Shown piece after piece: positions 44,664-53,555 of a stretch of 64,000 nt of DNA. The stretch is taken from NCBI GenBank assembly GCA_003242885.1, contig QKMZ01000002.1, positions 494,140 to 558,139 of the forward strand. The letters run 5' to 3'. The first letter of the stretch is position 1, and each line of letters opens with the position of its first letter. The notes beneath the pieces were generated by a model, which saw only the letters and a list, made by a program, of their open reading frames with translations, was not told the DNA's origin and did not search any database. The position numbers and the translations under genes were made by a program. The DNA comes from Candidatus Melainabacteria bacterium. GTDB lineage: Bacteria; Cyanobacteriota; Vampirovibrionia; Obscuribacterales; Obscuribacteraceae.

Positions 44664-46325
44664 ATGGTCGACAAAAAGAAAAATGTTCTGCTAATTGAAG
44701 ACGACCCTAAGGTTGCTAAAGAGCTTCAGAAAGTTCTCAATTCTGACTCAGAGTTCGCAACTGAATGTGTGGACCAGAAAGCTGGGCTAAAACGCATCGG
44801 CAAGGGCGGTCTGGACGTCATTCTTATGGATTTGCCGGTCAAAGATGGGCTGGATGCTTTCCTCAAAGTGAAAGCCGAAGCCAGAGTGCCGGTTTTGGTT
44901 TTGAGCGGGGCTGACCAAGAAAAGACAGCGGTTGAAGCTGTCAAGCACGGCGCGAGCGACTACATATTAAAGACCGGTATCGACGATCGGATGCTTTATC
45001 AGTCCATTCGCAATGCTATTGAACTTAAGAAGGTTCAAGAAAATCTTGAAGGTGTGCAGAAGCTGCTCGATACCGCCAACGCAAAATTAGATGCGCTCGC
45101 AAATATCGACAACCTGACCGAACTCCTTAACCGCAAGGGGCTTGAGGCGGCCTTGCAAAACGAGTTTAGCCGCGCACAACGCGGTGGCTGGCAGTTGGTG
45201 GCCATGCTTGTTGATTGCGACGATTTCGATCGCGTCAATCAAACCCTTGGGCACGCCGTCGGCGACGTGGTTCTCAAGGAAATTTCCACGCGCCTGCGCG
45301 AAACTCTTCGCCCAACAGATCACATTGCACGTCTGGGTGGCGATGAATTCCTCGTGCTTTTGCCAGACACGCGTTTTGCAGAAGGTATGTTGGTCGCGGA
45401 AAAAGTTCGTCTGGCTGTGGCGGAAAATCCGTTGCGCCTGGCGTCAGAGACCATTCGCGTCACCGCCAGCCTTGGCGTGATGGCGCTGCCGTATGAGTTT
45501 TGCTCAATTGAAGAGATGATTTCTCTGGCTCGCTTGGCAGTTCGCGAAAGCAAGATGCTCGGCAAAAACCGCGTATCATCAGGTGAAAAACATAAATCAC
45601 TTGGCGCTGATCGCGAAGTTTTGACTGAATTGACGGAACGTCTGCGTAGAGGTGATTGCTTCAGAGCGGTGTCCATGCCGATCTTCCGCCTGGCTGATGA
45701 GACTATTGTCGGTCATGAAATTCTCAGCCGTGGTCCAGCCGGTGCATTCGAAATGCCGGACGACCTTTTCAGAGTGAGCGTTGAATACAATTTACTAACC
45801 ATTGTCGACTTGCGTTGCTTGAAGACATGCTTGATTCACACTGTAGATCCGAAGTTTGACGATCGCCAGGCGAGATTCCATGTCAACCTCTTCCCATCGA
45901 CAATCATCGATACTCCGATCGAACGTTTGATGACCCTCTTCCCGGACAACGGTAAGACGGCCAACTATTGTGTTGAAATTTCAGAACAGCAATTCATCGG
46001 CGACCCGGTCTACTTGCGCAATCACGTGCAGGCTCTGAAAGATCAGGGAGTCAAAGTTGCGATAGACGACGTCGGCTTCGGTCGCAGTTCGTTGGAAAGT
46101 CTGATTATTCTGGAACCGGACATCGTCAAAATCGACCGAAAATATGTATCCGGCATCTCGGAAGATCTAGTGAAGGCGCGCAATTTGGAAAGACTCGTCC
46201 GCGTCGTCAATGCACTTGGTTCAGAACTCGTTGCAGAAGGCATCGAAAACAAAGACGAGCTGGCGATTCTTGTCGATATGGGCGTTGTCTACGGGCAAGG
46301 CTGGTATTGGGGCAAGCCCGCCTAA
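44664..46325 (+). CDS. Receiver-GGDEF-EAL cyclic-di-GMP turnover protein
   Basis: 553 residues, cytosolic. Receiver: IEDDPK, phospho-acceptor Asp56 in VILMDLPV. Then a short coiled linker and a GGDEF domain with RLGGDEFLVLLP (about residue 226); the inhibitory I-site RPTD lies five residues before it. The C-terminal EAL domain has HEILSRG in place of EALLRW, FHVNLFP, CVEISEQ, VAIDDVGFG, DIVKIDRKYV, LVAEGIEN and GQGWYWGKP, so the residues that bind metal and substrate are kept. Both synthesis and hydrolysis of c-di-GMP are possible, set by phosphorylation. No PilZ protein is in the window. Confidence 0.93.
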   Translation: MVDKKKNVLLIEDDPKVAKELQKVLNSDSEFATECVDQKAGLKRIGKGGLDVILMDLPVKDGLDAFLKVKAEARVPVLVLSGADQEKTAVEAVKHGASDYILKTGIDDRMLYQSIRNAIELKKVQENLEGVQKLLDTANAKLDALANIDNLTELLNRKGLEAALQNEFSRAQRGGWQLVAMLVDCDDFDRVNQTLGHAVGDVVLKEISTRLRETLRPTDHIARLGGDEFLVLLPDTRFAEGMLVAEKVRLAVAENPLRLASETIRVTASLGVMALPYEFCSIEEMISLARLAVRESKMLGKNRVSSGEKHKSLGADREVLTELTERLRRGDCFRAVSMPIFRLADETIVGHEILSRGPAGAFEMPDDLFRVSVEYNLLTIVDLRCLKTCLIHTVDPKFDDRQARFHVNLFPSTIIDTPIERLMTLFPDNGKTANYCVEISEQQFIGDPVYLRNHVQALKDQGVKVAIDDVGFGRSSLESLIILEPDIVKIDRKYVSGISEDLVKARNLERLVRVVNALGSELVAEGIENKDELAILVDMGVVYGQGWYWGKPA

Positions 46326-46367
46326 CCTGGGAGCGCAGGCGGCTAGCCTGCATTTCGAAATTCGTGG

Positions 46368-46396
46368 GGGCGCGTTGCACGCGCCCTTTTATTTTT
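46368..46396 (+). terminator. TGC-loop hairpin, copy 4, terminator of the c-di-GMP gene
   Basis: GGGCGCGT-TGC-ACGCGCCC (identical to copy 2), then TTTTATTTTT. A smaller hairpin GCAGGC-GGCTA-GCCTGC lies upstream at 46335-46351. Confidence 0.85.
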
Positions 46397-46397
46397 C

Positions 46398-46416
46398 GGT
46401 CGCATGCAATGCGACC
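46398..46416. repeat. GCA-loop hairpin, inverted partner of copy 4
   Basis: GGTCGCAT-GCA-ATGCGACC: the stem of copy 3 with the loop reverse-complemented, that is, copy 3 in the opposite orientation. A half copy (CAATGCGACTCC) follows at 46434-46445. It lies before the convergent DUF885 gene end. Confidence 0.85.
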
Positions 46417-46450
46417 CCACGCTTCGCGGAACACAATGCGACTCCATGCT

Positions 46451-48295
46451 TTACTTCGCGTTAGCTTGCTTGCGTTTTGAGTCGACCCATTCTGTGATTT
46501 GTGTTTTCAAAACATCGAGCGGAACCGCACCATTGCGCAAAACAACATCGTGGAAGTCGCGGACATCAAAGCGCTCGCCGAGATCTTTCTTTGCATCGAG
46601 TCGTAAATCTCGAATAAACATCTGTCCGATTTTGTACGCAGTTGCTTGACCAGGCCAGACAATGTATCTGTCAACCTCGACTGTAATGTCGTGTTCTGAT
46701 TTACTGGAATTCTCTTTGAAGAAATCGATTGCTTGCTGTCTGCTCCAGCCCATCGAATGAATTCCGGTGTCGAGCACAAGCCTGATGGCACGCCACATCT
46801 CGTAGGTAAGTTGTCCGTAGCGCGAGTACGGATCTTTGTACATGTCCATGTCGTGTCCAAGACTCTCAGCATAAAGTCCCCAGCCCTCGACGAAAGCGGT
46901 GTAGCCTTCATGCTTTCTGAAATCCGGTACTTTCTCTAGCTCTTGCGAAATTGCGATTTGCAAATGGTGTCCGGGTACAGCTTCGTGCAGAGTCAGCGCC
47001 TCCATCTCCCACTTAGGACGAGTGCCTACGTTGTATGTGTTCGCCAGGAACATCCCTGCACGGCCGAACTGCAATGAACCGGGCCTGTAATACGCGGTCG
47101 GTTGCGACTTTTCGTTGAAGGCGGGAATAGGTTCGACTCCGTATTGCAATCGGGGCAATTTGCCAAATTGCTTCATGAGCTGTGGGTCAACGCGTTTGGC
47201 TATGTCTCTATATCCAGCCAAAAGTTCTTCCGCATTGGTATAGAAGAACTTTTGATCTGTTCGCAGGTATTTTGAAAAATCTGCGAAGCTGCCTTTGAAC
47301 CCAGTCTCCGCAATTAGTTTGTCCATCTCGCCGCGAATGCGCTTCACTTCCTGCAGCCCGCGCTCATGAATTTGAGCGGGCGTCAGATCTGTTGTAGTGA
47401 TCTGATGAATATTGAATGCATACCACTCTTTGCCATTCGGTAAATCGCTGCACGCTAGACTGGTTCTTGTTTTTGGCAAGTATTCTTGAGAAAAGTAAGC
47501 ATGCAATTTTTGATATGCGGGTTTGATGCTATTTGTATAAACAGACGCTGCTGTTTCTGTTAAACGTTTCTTCTCCTCAGCAGAAAAATCTTCGGGAAAC
47601 TTTTTGAAAGCCTCTAGAAGAGGGCTTTTCATCGGCTCGTCAACAATTTGATTTTGAATTTGCTGCGCGACATCTCGCAGTGTAATTTGAGGAGGCGTAA
47701 TTCCTTTGCTGACTCCGACCTTCATAAGTTCGATTGACTGATCTACAGAAATTGAAATTCCGCGCAGTCTAGAAATGATGTCTTCGTAGTCTTTTAGCGT
47801 GTTTTGTGGATTTTGCACCAGTGTGTTTGCTGGTGCTTCTTGAACACCTTGCAGTTGATTGATTGGCATAAGCTCATTCGGAAACTGGCTTTCTTTCAAG
47901 CTCATCTTCAAACCGTAGTCGAAAAGATCGTAATTGAGCTGATCGTCCTTTGCAAGTTTTGAACGATCAATACTTTTGAGTGCTTCGAGAGGCGCGGTCA
48001 ATTCTTTCTTGCGCCGCTCTATTGCGGCCATGGACATATCCGTCCACCGCCCATTCTGTCCTGGAAATCCAACGCTCGTGGCCCATTCTGGATACTCGCG
48101 CATCTTGTTTGCCCAGTATTCATCAAATAAATTCCAGAGTCTGTCGTGCTCTGACTTGCTCGTCGCTGCCGATGCGGTGATACCGCTCATGGTGCGTTCG
48201 TAGGCTGTTGGCTCTGCTGCGAACGTTGGTCCACTTACAAATAACCCAAGGAATGCAGTCGCAATGAGCCTATTCCGCATGGTTTTAACCGGCAT
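46451..48295 (-). CDS. Secreted DUF885 zinc-peptidase-like protein
   Basis: 614 residues. Signal peptide MRNRLIATAFLGLFVSGPTF with cleavage near AEP; an internal Met at residue 6 could be the start. The DUF885 family is alpha-helical and carries the metal motif LTLHEAVPGHHLQ seen here near residue 435 (HExxxGHH), followed by EGWGLYAESLG with a further likely metal-binding Glu. Members are putative metallo-carboxypeptidases or dipeptidases. Envelope or external location. It converges with the c-di-GMP gene across the paired hairpins. Confidence 0.9.
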   Translation of the reverse strand: MPVKTMRNRLIATAFLGLFVSGPTFAAEPTAYERTMSGITASAATSKSEHDRLWNLFDEYWANKMREYPEWATSVGFPGQNGRWTDMSMAAIERRKKELTAPLEALKSIDRSKLAKDDQLNYDLFDYGLKMSLKESQFPNELMPINQLQGVQEAPANTLVQNPQNTLKDYEDIISRLRGISISVDQSIELMKVGVSKGITPPQITLRDVAQQIQNQIVDEPMKSPLLEAFKKFPEDFSAEEKKRLTETAASVYTNSIKPAYQKLHAYFSQEYLPKTRTSLACSDLPNGKEWYAFNIHQITTTDLTPAQIHERGLQEVKRIRGEMDKLIAETGFKGSFADFSKYLRTDQKFFYTNAEELLAGYRDIAKRVDPQLMKQFGKLPRLQYGVEPIPAFNEKSQPTAYYRPGSLQFGRAGMFLANTYNVGTRPKWEMEALTLHEAVPGHHLQIAISQELEKVPDFRKHEGYTAFVEGWGLYAESLGHDMDMYKDPYSRYGQLTYEMWRAIRLVLDTGIHSMGWSRQQAIDFFKENSSKSEHDITVEVDRYIVWPGQATAYKIGQMFIRDLRLDAKKDLGERFDVRDFHDVVLRNGAVPLDVLKTQITEWVDSKRKQANAK

Positions 48296-48385
48296 TGGTT
48301 TGCTCCATTTTTGATGGTTTGTCCATGATTCAGTCCTGATTCAACTCGCTGGATAAATTCGCCGCTTATTTGCGAAGGACTGAGT

Positions 48386-48778
48386 CTAAAGCTCAGTTTG
48401 CTGGGAGGGAACAGCTTTGTTCATCCCCTCGACCAGCTCCGCGAGCGTTTGCCAGTTTAACCTATTTGCTACCGGACCTGCGTCCTCGTCCGTCTTCAAC
48501 AATTTCTTCAAATATTGGTCTAGTTCCGCAGCAGCGCGACTAAGCCCCGCAAAACCATATGACCCGGCAGTCCCAGCCAGCCGGTGTGCTATTGTATGCG
48601 CCTCTTTCAACCATTCAACCGGGTTTTCTTTGTTGCTCATCGCCTTTTCGACATGCCCGTTCATCTCCGCGAGCCTGTCCGGCAGCTCATTGAGATAGTC
48701 CGCTCGCAGCGTTTTCAACACCTCTTCAAGCGCTTCATCATATTCAGGATTGTTCGCGTCGTCGTCAGGCATGGGCAT
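48386..48778 (-). CDS. Histidine phosphotransfer (HPt) protein
   Basis: 130 residues, all-helical HPt domain: phospho-acceptor His65 in AHRLAGTAGSYGFAGLSRAA (the HxLxGxxxxxG pattern), preceded by an acidic tail. It relays phosphate between receivers in a multistep phosphorelay. It lies 11 bases after the GH18-like gene and completes a three-gene unit starting with a stand-alone receiver, so that receiver is the first candidate partner. Confidence 0.9.
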   Translation of the reverse strand: MPMPDDDANNPEYDEALEEVLKTLRADYLNELPDRLAEMNGHVEKAMSNKENPVEWLKEAHTIAHRLAGTAGSYGFAGLSRAAAELDQYLKKLLKTDEDAGPVANRLNWQTLAELVEGMNKAVPSQQTEL

Positions 48779-48789
48779 AGCTCATTTGC

Positions 48790-49782
48790 TTATAGCGGCA
48801 ACTCTTTGCTGCGTTTCTTTCCAAGCCAATATTCCTCATATTGGCCCCATTCCCTATCATCCGTCGTGTAATCTGCGAACATTGCGATACCTTCGAAAGC
48901 ATCGGGCTTTGCATTCTTGTCTGCAAGCCCTATCTGAACCCCTCGCAGTGCGTTCTTCAAACTCTCAGAGTACGGATGGTGCGACAGCGTTTGATTGTCG
49001 TATGTGGGCAGACCGAGAATTACCTTGCATGCTGGATTTGCCTTCGCGCAATCGGCAGTTATATGAATAGCTTGCTGCGCGACCAGCCAGACGTAAACTC
49101 TCGGTATATATAAGTAGGAGTCGTAACTCATCACCGCAATTTGGTCGCAGCGCTTAGCGACTTCTTGGAAGTAATCATCGGACCAACCCCAGAGAATGCC
49201 CGGGTACCACATTGGCGTCGCCACGCTCAGCAATCTATCTTTCGGCAGTCCCTGGCGTGCTTCTTCCAAAAGGCGCAGTAGCCCTTGCGCTCCGTTCAGC
49301 GCAAATTCATAGTCAACTTGCACGCCGTCAAATCCACACTCATCGACGAGCCAGCGAAACTCATCAACCAAAGCCTTTCGCACTTTTGGGTTATCCAAGT
49401 CTACTTCTACAGAGCCTACATAAACCCACGCAATGGCGCGTGTATTCGGCGCATTTTTCTTTACGCCTTTTGTCAAAGCCTTCGCTCCTTGCTCGTTGCG
49501 CAGTTTCAAGCGTCCATCGGACTTTGTCGTGAGTACATGAAAATACGCATATCGCATCTGGCTTGTCGCAAGCTGTTTATACATGTTCGCAAATTCAGTC
49601 GGACTGTGTTTGCCCGCATACCAGAGATACCGCAGCCAAATTCCGTTTTTCGCAGAATTGAACGAGCTCTGCGCTGAAGGAGCAATAGAGTCATATCTCA
49701 AGTAGTCGATTAACCCCGCAATGGAGGCAATGCCGATGATTGCGCAAAGAACAATTGCTATTCTCGTCTTGCGCAATGCCAT
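48790..49782 (-). CDS. GH18-like TIM-barrel protein, membrane-anchored
   Basis: 330 residues. An N-terminal hydrophobic segment (IAIVLCAIIGIASIAGLIDYL) serves as anchor or signal. The remainder looks like a chitinase-type TIM barrel: RYAYFHVLTTKSDGRLKLRN, IAWVYVGSVEVDL, and the active-site strand ECGFDGVQVDYEFA, which fits the DxxDxDxE logic with the terminal Glu as acid. Later QIAVMSYDSY and VILGLPTYDN match GH18 strands. The substrate may be chitin, peptidoglycan-type glycans or none. The ATG directly abuts the receiver stop (49783), so translation is coupled. Confidence 0.75.
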   Translation of the reverse strand: MALRKTRIAIVLCAIIGIASIAGLIDYLRYDSIAPSAQSSFNSAKNGIWLRYLWYAGKHSPTEFANMYKQLATSQMRYAYFHVLTTKSDGRLKLRNEQGAKALTKGVKKNAPNTRAIAWVYVGSVEVDLDNPKVRKALVDEFRWLVDECGFDGVQVDYEFALNGAQGLLRLLEEARQGLPKDRLLSVATPMWYPGILWGWSDDYFQEVAKRCDQIAVMSYDSYLYIPRVYVWLVAQQAIHITADCAKANPACKVILGLPTYDNQTLSHHPYSESLKNALRGVQIGLADKNAKPDAFEGIAMFADYTTDDREWGQYEEYWLGKKRSKELPL

Positions 49783-50160
49783 TTAAGAACCATTGACCAG
49801 CTTTTTGATTTCGCTCGGAAGCGTCAGAGGGTCGAAGGGTTTGCTGATCACTCCACTGGCGCCGAGTCTGGTGTATTGTTCGACCTCTTGCGGCTGAACT
49901 TTTGCGGTCATCAATATAACGGGAATGTGCTTTAGCTGCTCGTCTTCCCTCAATTTCAGAAGCGTGGTTGGACCGTCCATGCCCGGCATCATAACGTCCA
50001 AAAGGATGACATCCGGCGTTTCCTTTCGAGCCAATTCCAGCCCCGCAAAGCCTGAGTCCGCGAGGAAGACCTCCCATTTGCCGACGCTCGTCAGGCAAAC
50101 CTGGCATATCCGCCTAATGCTCTGGTCGTCGTCGACCATCAATACTTTTTTGATTTCCAC
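49783..50160 (-). CDS. Single-domain response regulator
   Basis: 125 residues, receiver only: VDDDQS near residue 10, phospho-acceptor Asp55 in VILLDVMMPGMDG, Thr in ILMTAKV and Lys in ISKPFDP. First gene of a three-gene unit with the GH18-like and HPt genes. The distance to the next ATG is zero bases. It resembles the CheY-like protein at 28.9 kb but is not close enough to call a recent copy. Confidence 0.92.
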   Translation of the reverse strand: MEIKKVLMVDDDQSIRRICQVCLTSVGKWEVFLADSGFAGLELARKETPDVILLDVMMPGMDGPTTLLKLREDEQLKHIPVILMTAKVQPQEVEQYTRLGASGVISKPFDPLTLPSEIKKLVNGS

Positions 50161-50311
50161 TGTCGATTGTTACCGGTTAGCCCTGCCAATGATTCTTCCT
50201 CGATTTTCATTTCCTACTCAAAGCGTATATTAACTCAGCTGTTGATGTTCTTTCCCTTAACCTTAATCGCCACAGAACCGCCACACTTCGCGAAGATAAT
50301 CGCCTCTGTAA

Positions 50312-50370
50312 GCCCACGATTCGCCAATAGCTCCTGATAGCCCACACATTTCCCCAATAACTTCCGATAG
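50312..50370. repeat. Two imperfect ~30-bp tandem repeats
   Basis: GCCCACGATTCGCCAATAGC followed by TCCTGATAG, then CCCACACATTTCCCCAATAA followed by CTTCCGATAG. It lies upstream of the annexin-like esterase gene (start 50458) and could be an operator array. Confidence 0.5.
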
Positions 50371-50457
50371 ATTAACTCTAACCACCCCACCGAGTTCAAA
50401 TAATTAACCGAGTTGTCTCGGACCTTCTCTTTCTCACCATCAAACCCGAGGTTTTGT

Positions 50458-51936
50458 ATGAGCGGCAAGCTTAATACGGCTTTCGAGCCGACTAGTTATG
50501 ATGCGCAGAAATTGGTTGCCTCTGGAGAGCGCCTTGACTCGCAGGTCACCAGCGAAGCTATTGGAGCTGCTTACGGCAAAAGCGCTTTAGCTTCCATCGA
50601 GAAAGGCAAAGATACCAGCGCTGCGTACTTAAGCGATTTCCAAATTGTTGGACTCGATGACAAGACAACGTCTATTGCTGTTCTTGCGTCTAAGCCATTG
50701 TCTCCCAATCTCGAAAGCGCAGTCGACAAAATTGAGAAGGCTGCCAACGGTGGATTGACCGGCATCGGCACAGATGAAGCTGGTTTGTGGGATGCAATTG
50801 CACCGCTTAACGAGAAAGAGTTTGAGTTAGTCAACGAGCGTTTTGCACAAAAGTATGGCAAAACCTACGCTTTGTTCGGCGAAAAATGGGATGTTCGCAG
50901 AGAGCTAATCGACGAGCTTGGAACTGTTGATCTCGCTCGCTTCGATAGAATGATTGCGGATAAAAAGAGAAATGATGTTCCGGAAGAGTTTAGAACAGGT
51001 GGAGAAACTCTTCTGAAGGATGGGTCTGGATTGAAAGTCGGCGAATTGAATCGCGTCAAACTTGCTGATGGGCGTGACTATGATGTTTACGTCCCGAAGA
51101 ACGCCGACAGCCGCGCACCGGTGATGGTGGCAATGGGCGGCGCCGGAATCGGCGACATGAAAGGAGTTATGGCTACAGAAACAGGTTTGACGATTGAAGC
51201 CGAGAGAAGTGGTTCGATCGTTGTATTCGCGAATCCGAAGGCTAGAGCGCAGGAAGGGCACTACGGAATTGAGAGCGCCACTTGGAACGTACCTGGACGC
51301 AGCAACATGCTCGCGAAAAACGACAACTCGTATGATGATCGCGACTATCTCGACAATGTTTTGAAGGACCTTTCTACAAAGTCAAACACTTCCGACAAAG
51401 TTGGGTTGATTGGATTCTCTGATGGTGCGCGCTTCGCCGAGGTTTACGCTGCGGATCGCCCCGAGCGAGTTGCCGGCATCGCAGCAATGAGCGGCACCTG
51501 GATGAAAGGTGATCAAGCTCCAACTAAAGCTGTTCCGATCATGATCGTCCATGGCGAAAAAGATGAAATCCTGCCGTACCGTGGCGGCGAAGGAACAACT
51601 TCGAACAAGATTTCTGTCGAGACCAATCTCAACAAGTCGCTGCCTTCCTTGCAGGCAAAGGTATGGAGCGAAGCAGGCGGCGGTGACGCGCAAATTATAG
51701 AACGATCAATGGAAGGTAACGTCGAACGTCGCGTATACAATGCGGGTTCGAATACTGTTACTGAATACATGATCAAAGGCGCAGACCACGGCGTTCATGA
51801 CTACAGAAACAACGGAAGTCGCATACTGCAATGGGCACTTGGTCAGCCAGATTTGAAGCAAGATATGGTGACCAAAAGCAGTGGATTCTTGAAGCAATAC
51901 ATCGTCCGTGATTTGAAGAGAGATGAGAGGAACTGA
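50458..51936 (+). CDS. Annexin-like repeat fused to an alpha/beta hydrolase
   Basis: 492 residues from the ATG at 50458 (GAGG 8 bases upstream); a longer frame to 50413 is less likely. Residues ~90-160 resemble one annexin repeat: GLTGIGTDEAGLWDAIAPLN, then FELVNERFAQKYGKT and RRELIDELGTVDL (GxGTDE plus helices). From ~180 a PHB-depolymerase/esterase-like hydrolase follows: VMVAMGGAGIGD, nucleophile Ser in GFSDGARFAEVYA, Asp in HGEKDEILPY and His in GADHGVHDY. No signal peptide. The annexin-like part may bind calcium and lipid; the fusion would bring an esterase to membranes (inference). Confidence 0.78.
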   Translation: MSGKLNTAFEPTSYDAQKLVASGERLDSQVTSEAIGAAYGKSALASIEKGKDTSAAYLSDFQIVGLDDKTTSIAVLASKPLSPNLESAVDKIEKAANGGLTGIGTDEAGLWDAIAPLNEKEFELVNERFAQKYGKTYALFGEKWDVRRELIDELGTVDLARFDRMIADKKRNDVPEEFRTGGETLLKDGSGLKVGELNRVKLADGRDYDVYVPKNADSRAPVMVAMGGAGIGDMKGVMATETGLTIEAERSGSIVVFANPKARAQEGHYGIESATWNVPGRSNMLAKNDNSYDDRDYLDNVLKDLSTKSNTSDKVGLIGFSDGARFAEVYAADRPERVAGIAAMSGTWMKGDQAPTKAVPIMIVHGEKDEILPYRGGEGTTSNKISVETNLNKSLPSLQAKVWSEAGGGDAQIIERSMEGNVERRVYNAGSNTVTEYMIKGADHGVHDYRNNGSRILQWALGQPDLKQDMVTKSSGFLKQYIVRDLKRDERN

Positions 51937-51961
51937 ACTGAATTCAGCTCATCTGAATTGC

Positions 51962-51991
51962 GCGGAACTGACTTGAGCGGAACTGACTTGA
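51962..51991. repeat. 15-bp exact tandem duplication
   Basis: GCGGAACTGACTTGA twice in a row, followed by GCTGAGCTG, between the stops of two convergent genes. Nearby AACTGAACTGAATTCAGCTC is a related motif. Confidence 0.85.
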
Positions 51992-52023
51992 GCTGAGCTG
52001 CCTGAATAGTCGCACTGTCCAAT

Positions 52024-52983
52024 TCAGGAGGAAAGTTTTTCCTGCAAGAATTTCAGCATCTTCGCGAATCCGTTTTCCCAGTCCTTTGTCTTGCCGCCAC
52101 CGCCGTGACCGCCACCTTCAATTGCGATCAAATCAGCGTTGACGTTTTTGGTACGGCAGACTTCCATCAAATCTGTGGCTTGGTCAAATGGAACAATTTC
52201 ATCTTTGGTTCCGTGCAATAGCAGCATTGGCGGATCTTGCGCATCGGCGAATGTGATCGGGCTAGCCATCATGCGATCTTGCGCAATTGTTGCTGGATTG
52301 GTTCGATCTGCATCGTTGAACAAACTATCGACAATGCCTTGAATAAATAGCGAGAATTTCTTGGTCAGGTTAGTCGGTCCAGCCAGACTTACTGTAGCGC
52401 AGATATGCCCATGAATAGGTGTGAGTGGAAGCGACTTGCTGGCTATGTCGTTTTGAACTTCGGACAACATTAGCGCGACATGTCCGCCCGCGGAGCCGCC
52501 AAACAAGGCGATCTTATCCGGGTCGATTTTGAATTTTTCAGCGTTGTCCAGTAAGTAATTAATGCACTGGGTAGAGTCATTGATCTGCGCAGGAAATTTA
52601 GCTTCCTTAGTCAGTCTGTACTCAATACTCGCAGCAGCGTATCCCATGTTCGCCAGTTTGATCATATGCTCGTGCATTTGCTTTCGATTACCGGAAGTCC
52701 ATCCACCACCGTGAATGCATACGACGAGTGGAAATGGTCCGTTGCCTTTCCGCGGTCTGGCGAAATCGAGCTTGATTGTTCTATTAGGGTGCTTTGCAAT
52801 GACAATGTCATTCTTCGTGTACGGTTGGTCCATCGCGAAGGCGGCGAAAGATTTCGGTGAAGCCCACATCAATGTTGCGGTGGTCAGCAAACCGACCAGC
52901 GACAATGCGCTCAGGCGCGCAGACCAAGGCATTCTTCTGATGCTCTGGTAATCGTCGTTTTCTGCTATCTCGGAGTGTGTCAT
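52024..52983 (-). CDS. Secreted alpha/beta hydrolase (esterase/lipase, BD-FAE-like)
   Basis: 319 residues from 52983; a longer frame to 53073 exists. A hydrophobic segment (LSALSLVGLLTTATLMWAS) near the N-terminus serves as signal or anchor. Esterase motifs: oxyanion VVCIHGGGWTSGNRKQ, nucleophile Ser in LFGGSAGGHVALM, Asp in LLHGTKDEIVPFD and His in GGGHGGGG. The HGGGW and GGSAGG pattern is that of the hormone-sensitive-lipase/BD-FAE group acting on short acyl esters. It converges with the annexin-like esterase gene; the two are not close paralogues. Confidence 0.88.
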   Translation of the reverse strand: MTHSEIAENDDYQSIRRMPWSARLSALSLVGLLTTATLMWASPKSFAAFAMDQPYTKNDIVIAKHPNRTIKLDFARPRKGNGPFPLVVCIHGGGWTSGNRKQMHEHMIKLANMGYAAASIEYRLTKEAKFPAQINDSTQCINYLLDNAEKFKIDPDKIALFGGSAGGHVALMLSEVQNDIASKSLPLTPIHGHICATVSLAGPTNLTKKFSLFIQGIVDSLFNDADRTNPATIAQDRMMASPITFADAQDPPMLLLHGTKDEIVPFDQATDLMEVCRTKNVNADLIAIEGGGHGGGGKTKDWENGFAKMLKFLQEKLSS

Positions 52984-53555
52984 CGCTGTTTTTCCGCACC
53001 GCTCGCGCTCTAATGATCGACAGGCACTTCCGACGCACTTGCGCGGAAAGTGTTTCATGGTTAAAAGAACCATCGGAACGGAAAAGCCCGCTCACTGGTG
53101 TTTCTTTCCCTATATATGTGATTTGAAAACCTTCTTGACTACCGAGCTTGCTGGAGAACAGCTGAGAGCGAGTGCGGGGCATGCATTTCATGCGACGCGC
53201 GCCTATCGTGCGATGCGTGCGAGCCAGCCAGATTTGAGCAGACCAGCAATGACTGTGCAAGCTACCGGCTGCGAATCTCATGCATGTTCTCGCCGCTTGC
53301 ATATCCTTTCGCCGCTTGGCGAGCTGAATTTTTGCATGTTGCTTAAACACTCAAAATAACTTGTTGTGGCGCGGGCGTTTTGCTTGATACCAATGGGTAT
53401 CTCTATTTTTTTCTTTTGGAAACACCTTCAATCTCACCGGATTAAGCAAACTCGCTTTTCAAGCATCTCTCTGCGCGGCTTTTGTGCTGCCTGATGAATA
53501 GCGCCTTTGCATGCCCATGGCACTAGATAGACAATCGCATCGGGAAGGATGTGAA
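52984..53555. other. Intergenic stretch left of the GC-rich operon
   Basis: No gene supported. Contains a small hairpin ATGGTT-AAAAG-AACCAT (about 53056-53072), CTATATATG (53110-53118) that may be a -10 for the minus-strand esterase, and repeats of CGCCGCTTG. The ORF at 53039-53359 has no ribosome site. Confidence 0.45.

Noticed and set aside
50235..50468. Minus-strand ORF of 77 codons
   Set aside because: Overlaps the start and ribosome site of the annexin-like esterase and contains the 30-bp tandem repeats.
53039..53359. ORF of 106 codons left of the GC-rich operon
   Set aside because: No ribosome site, composition unlike genes here, overlaps the likely promoter of the esterase.
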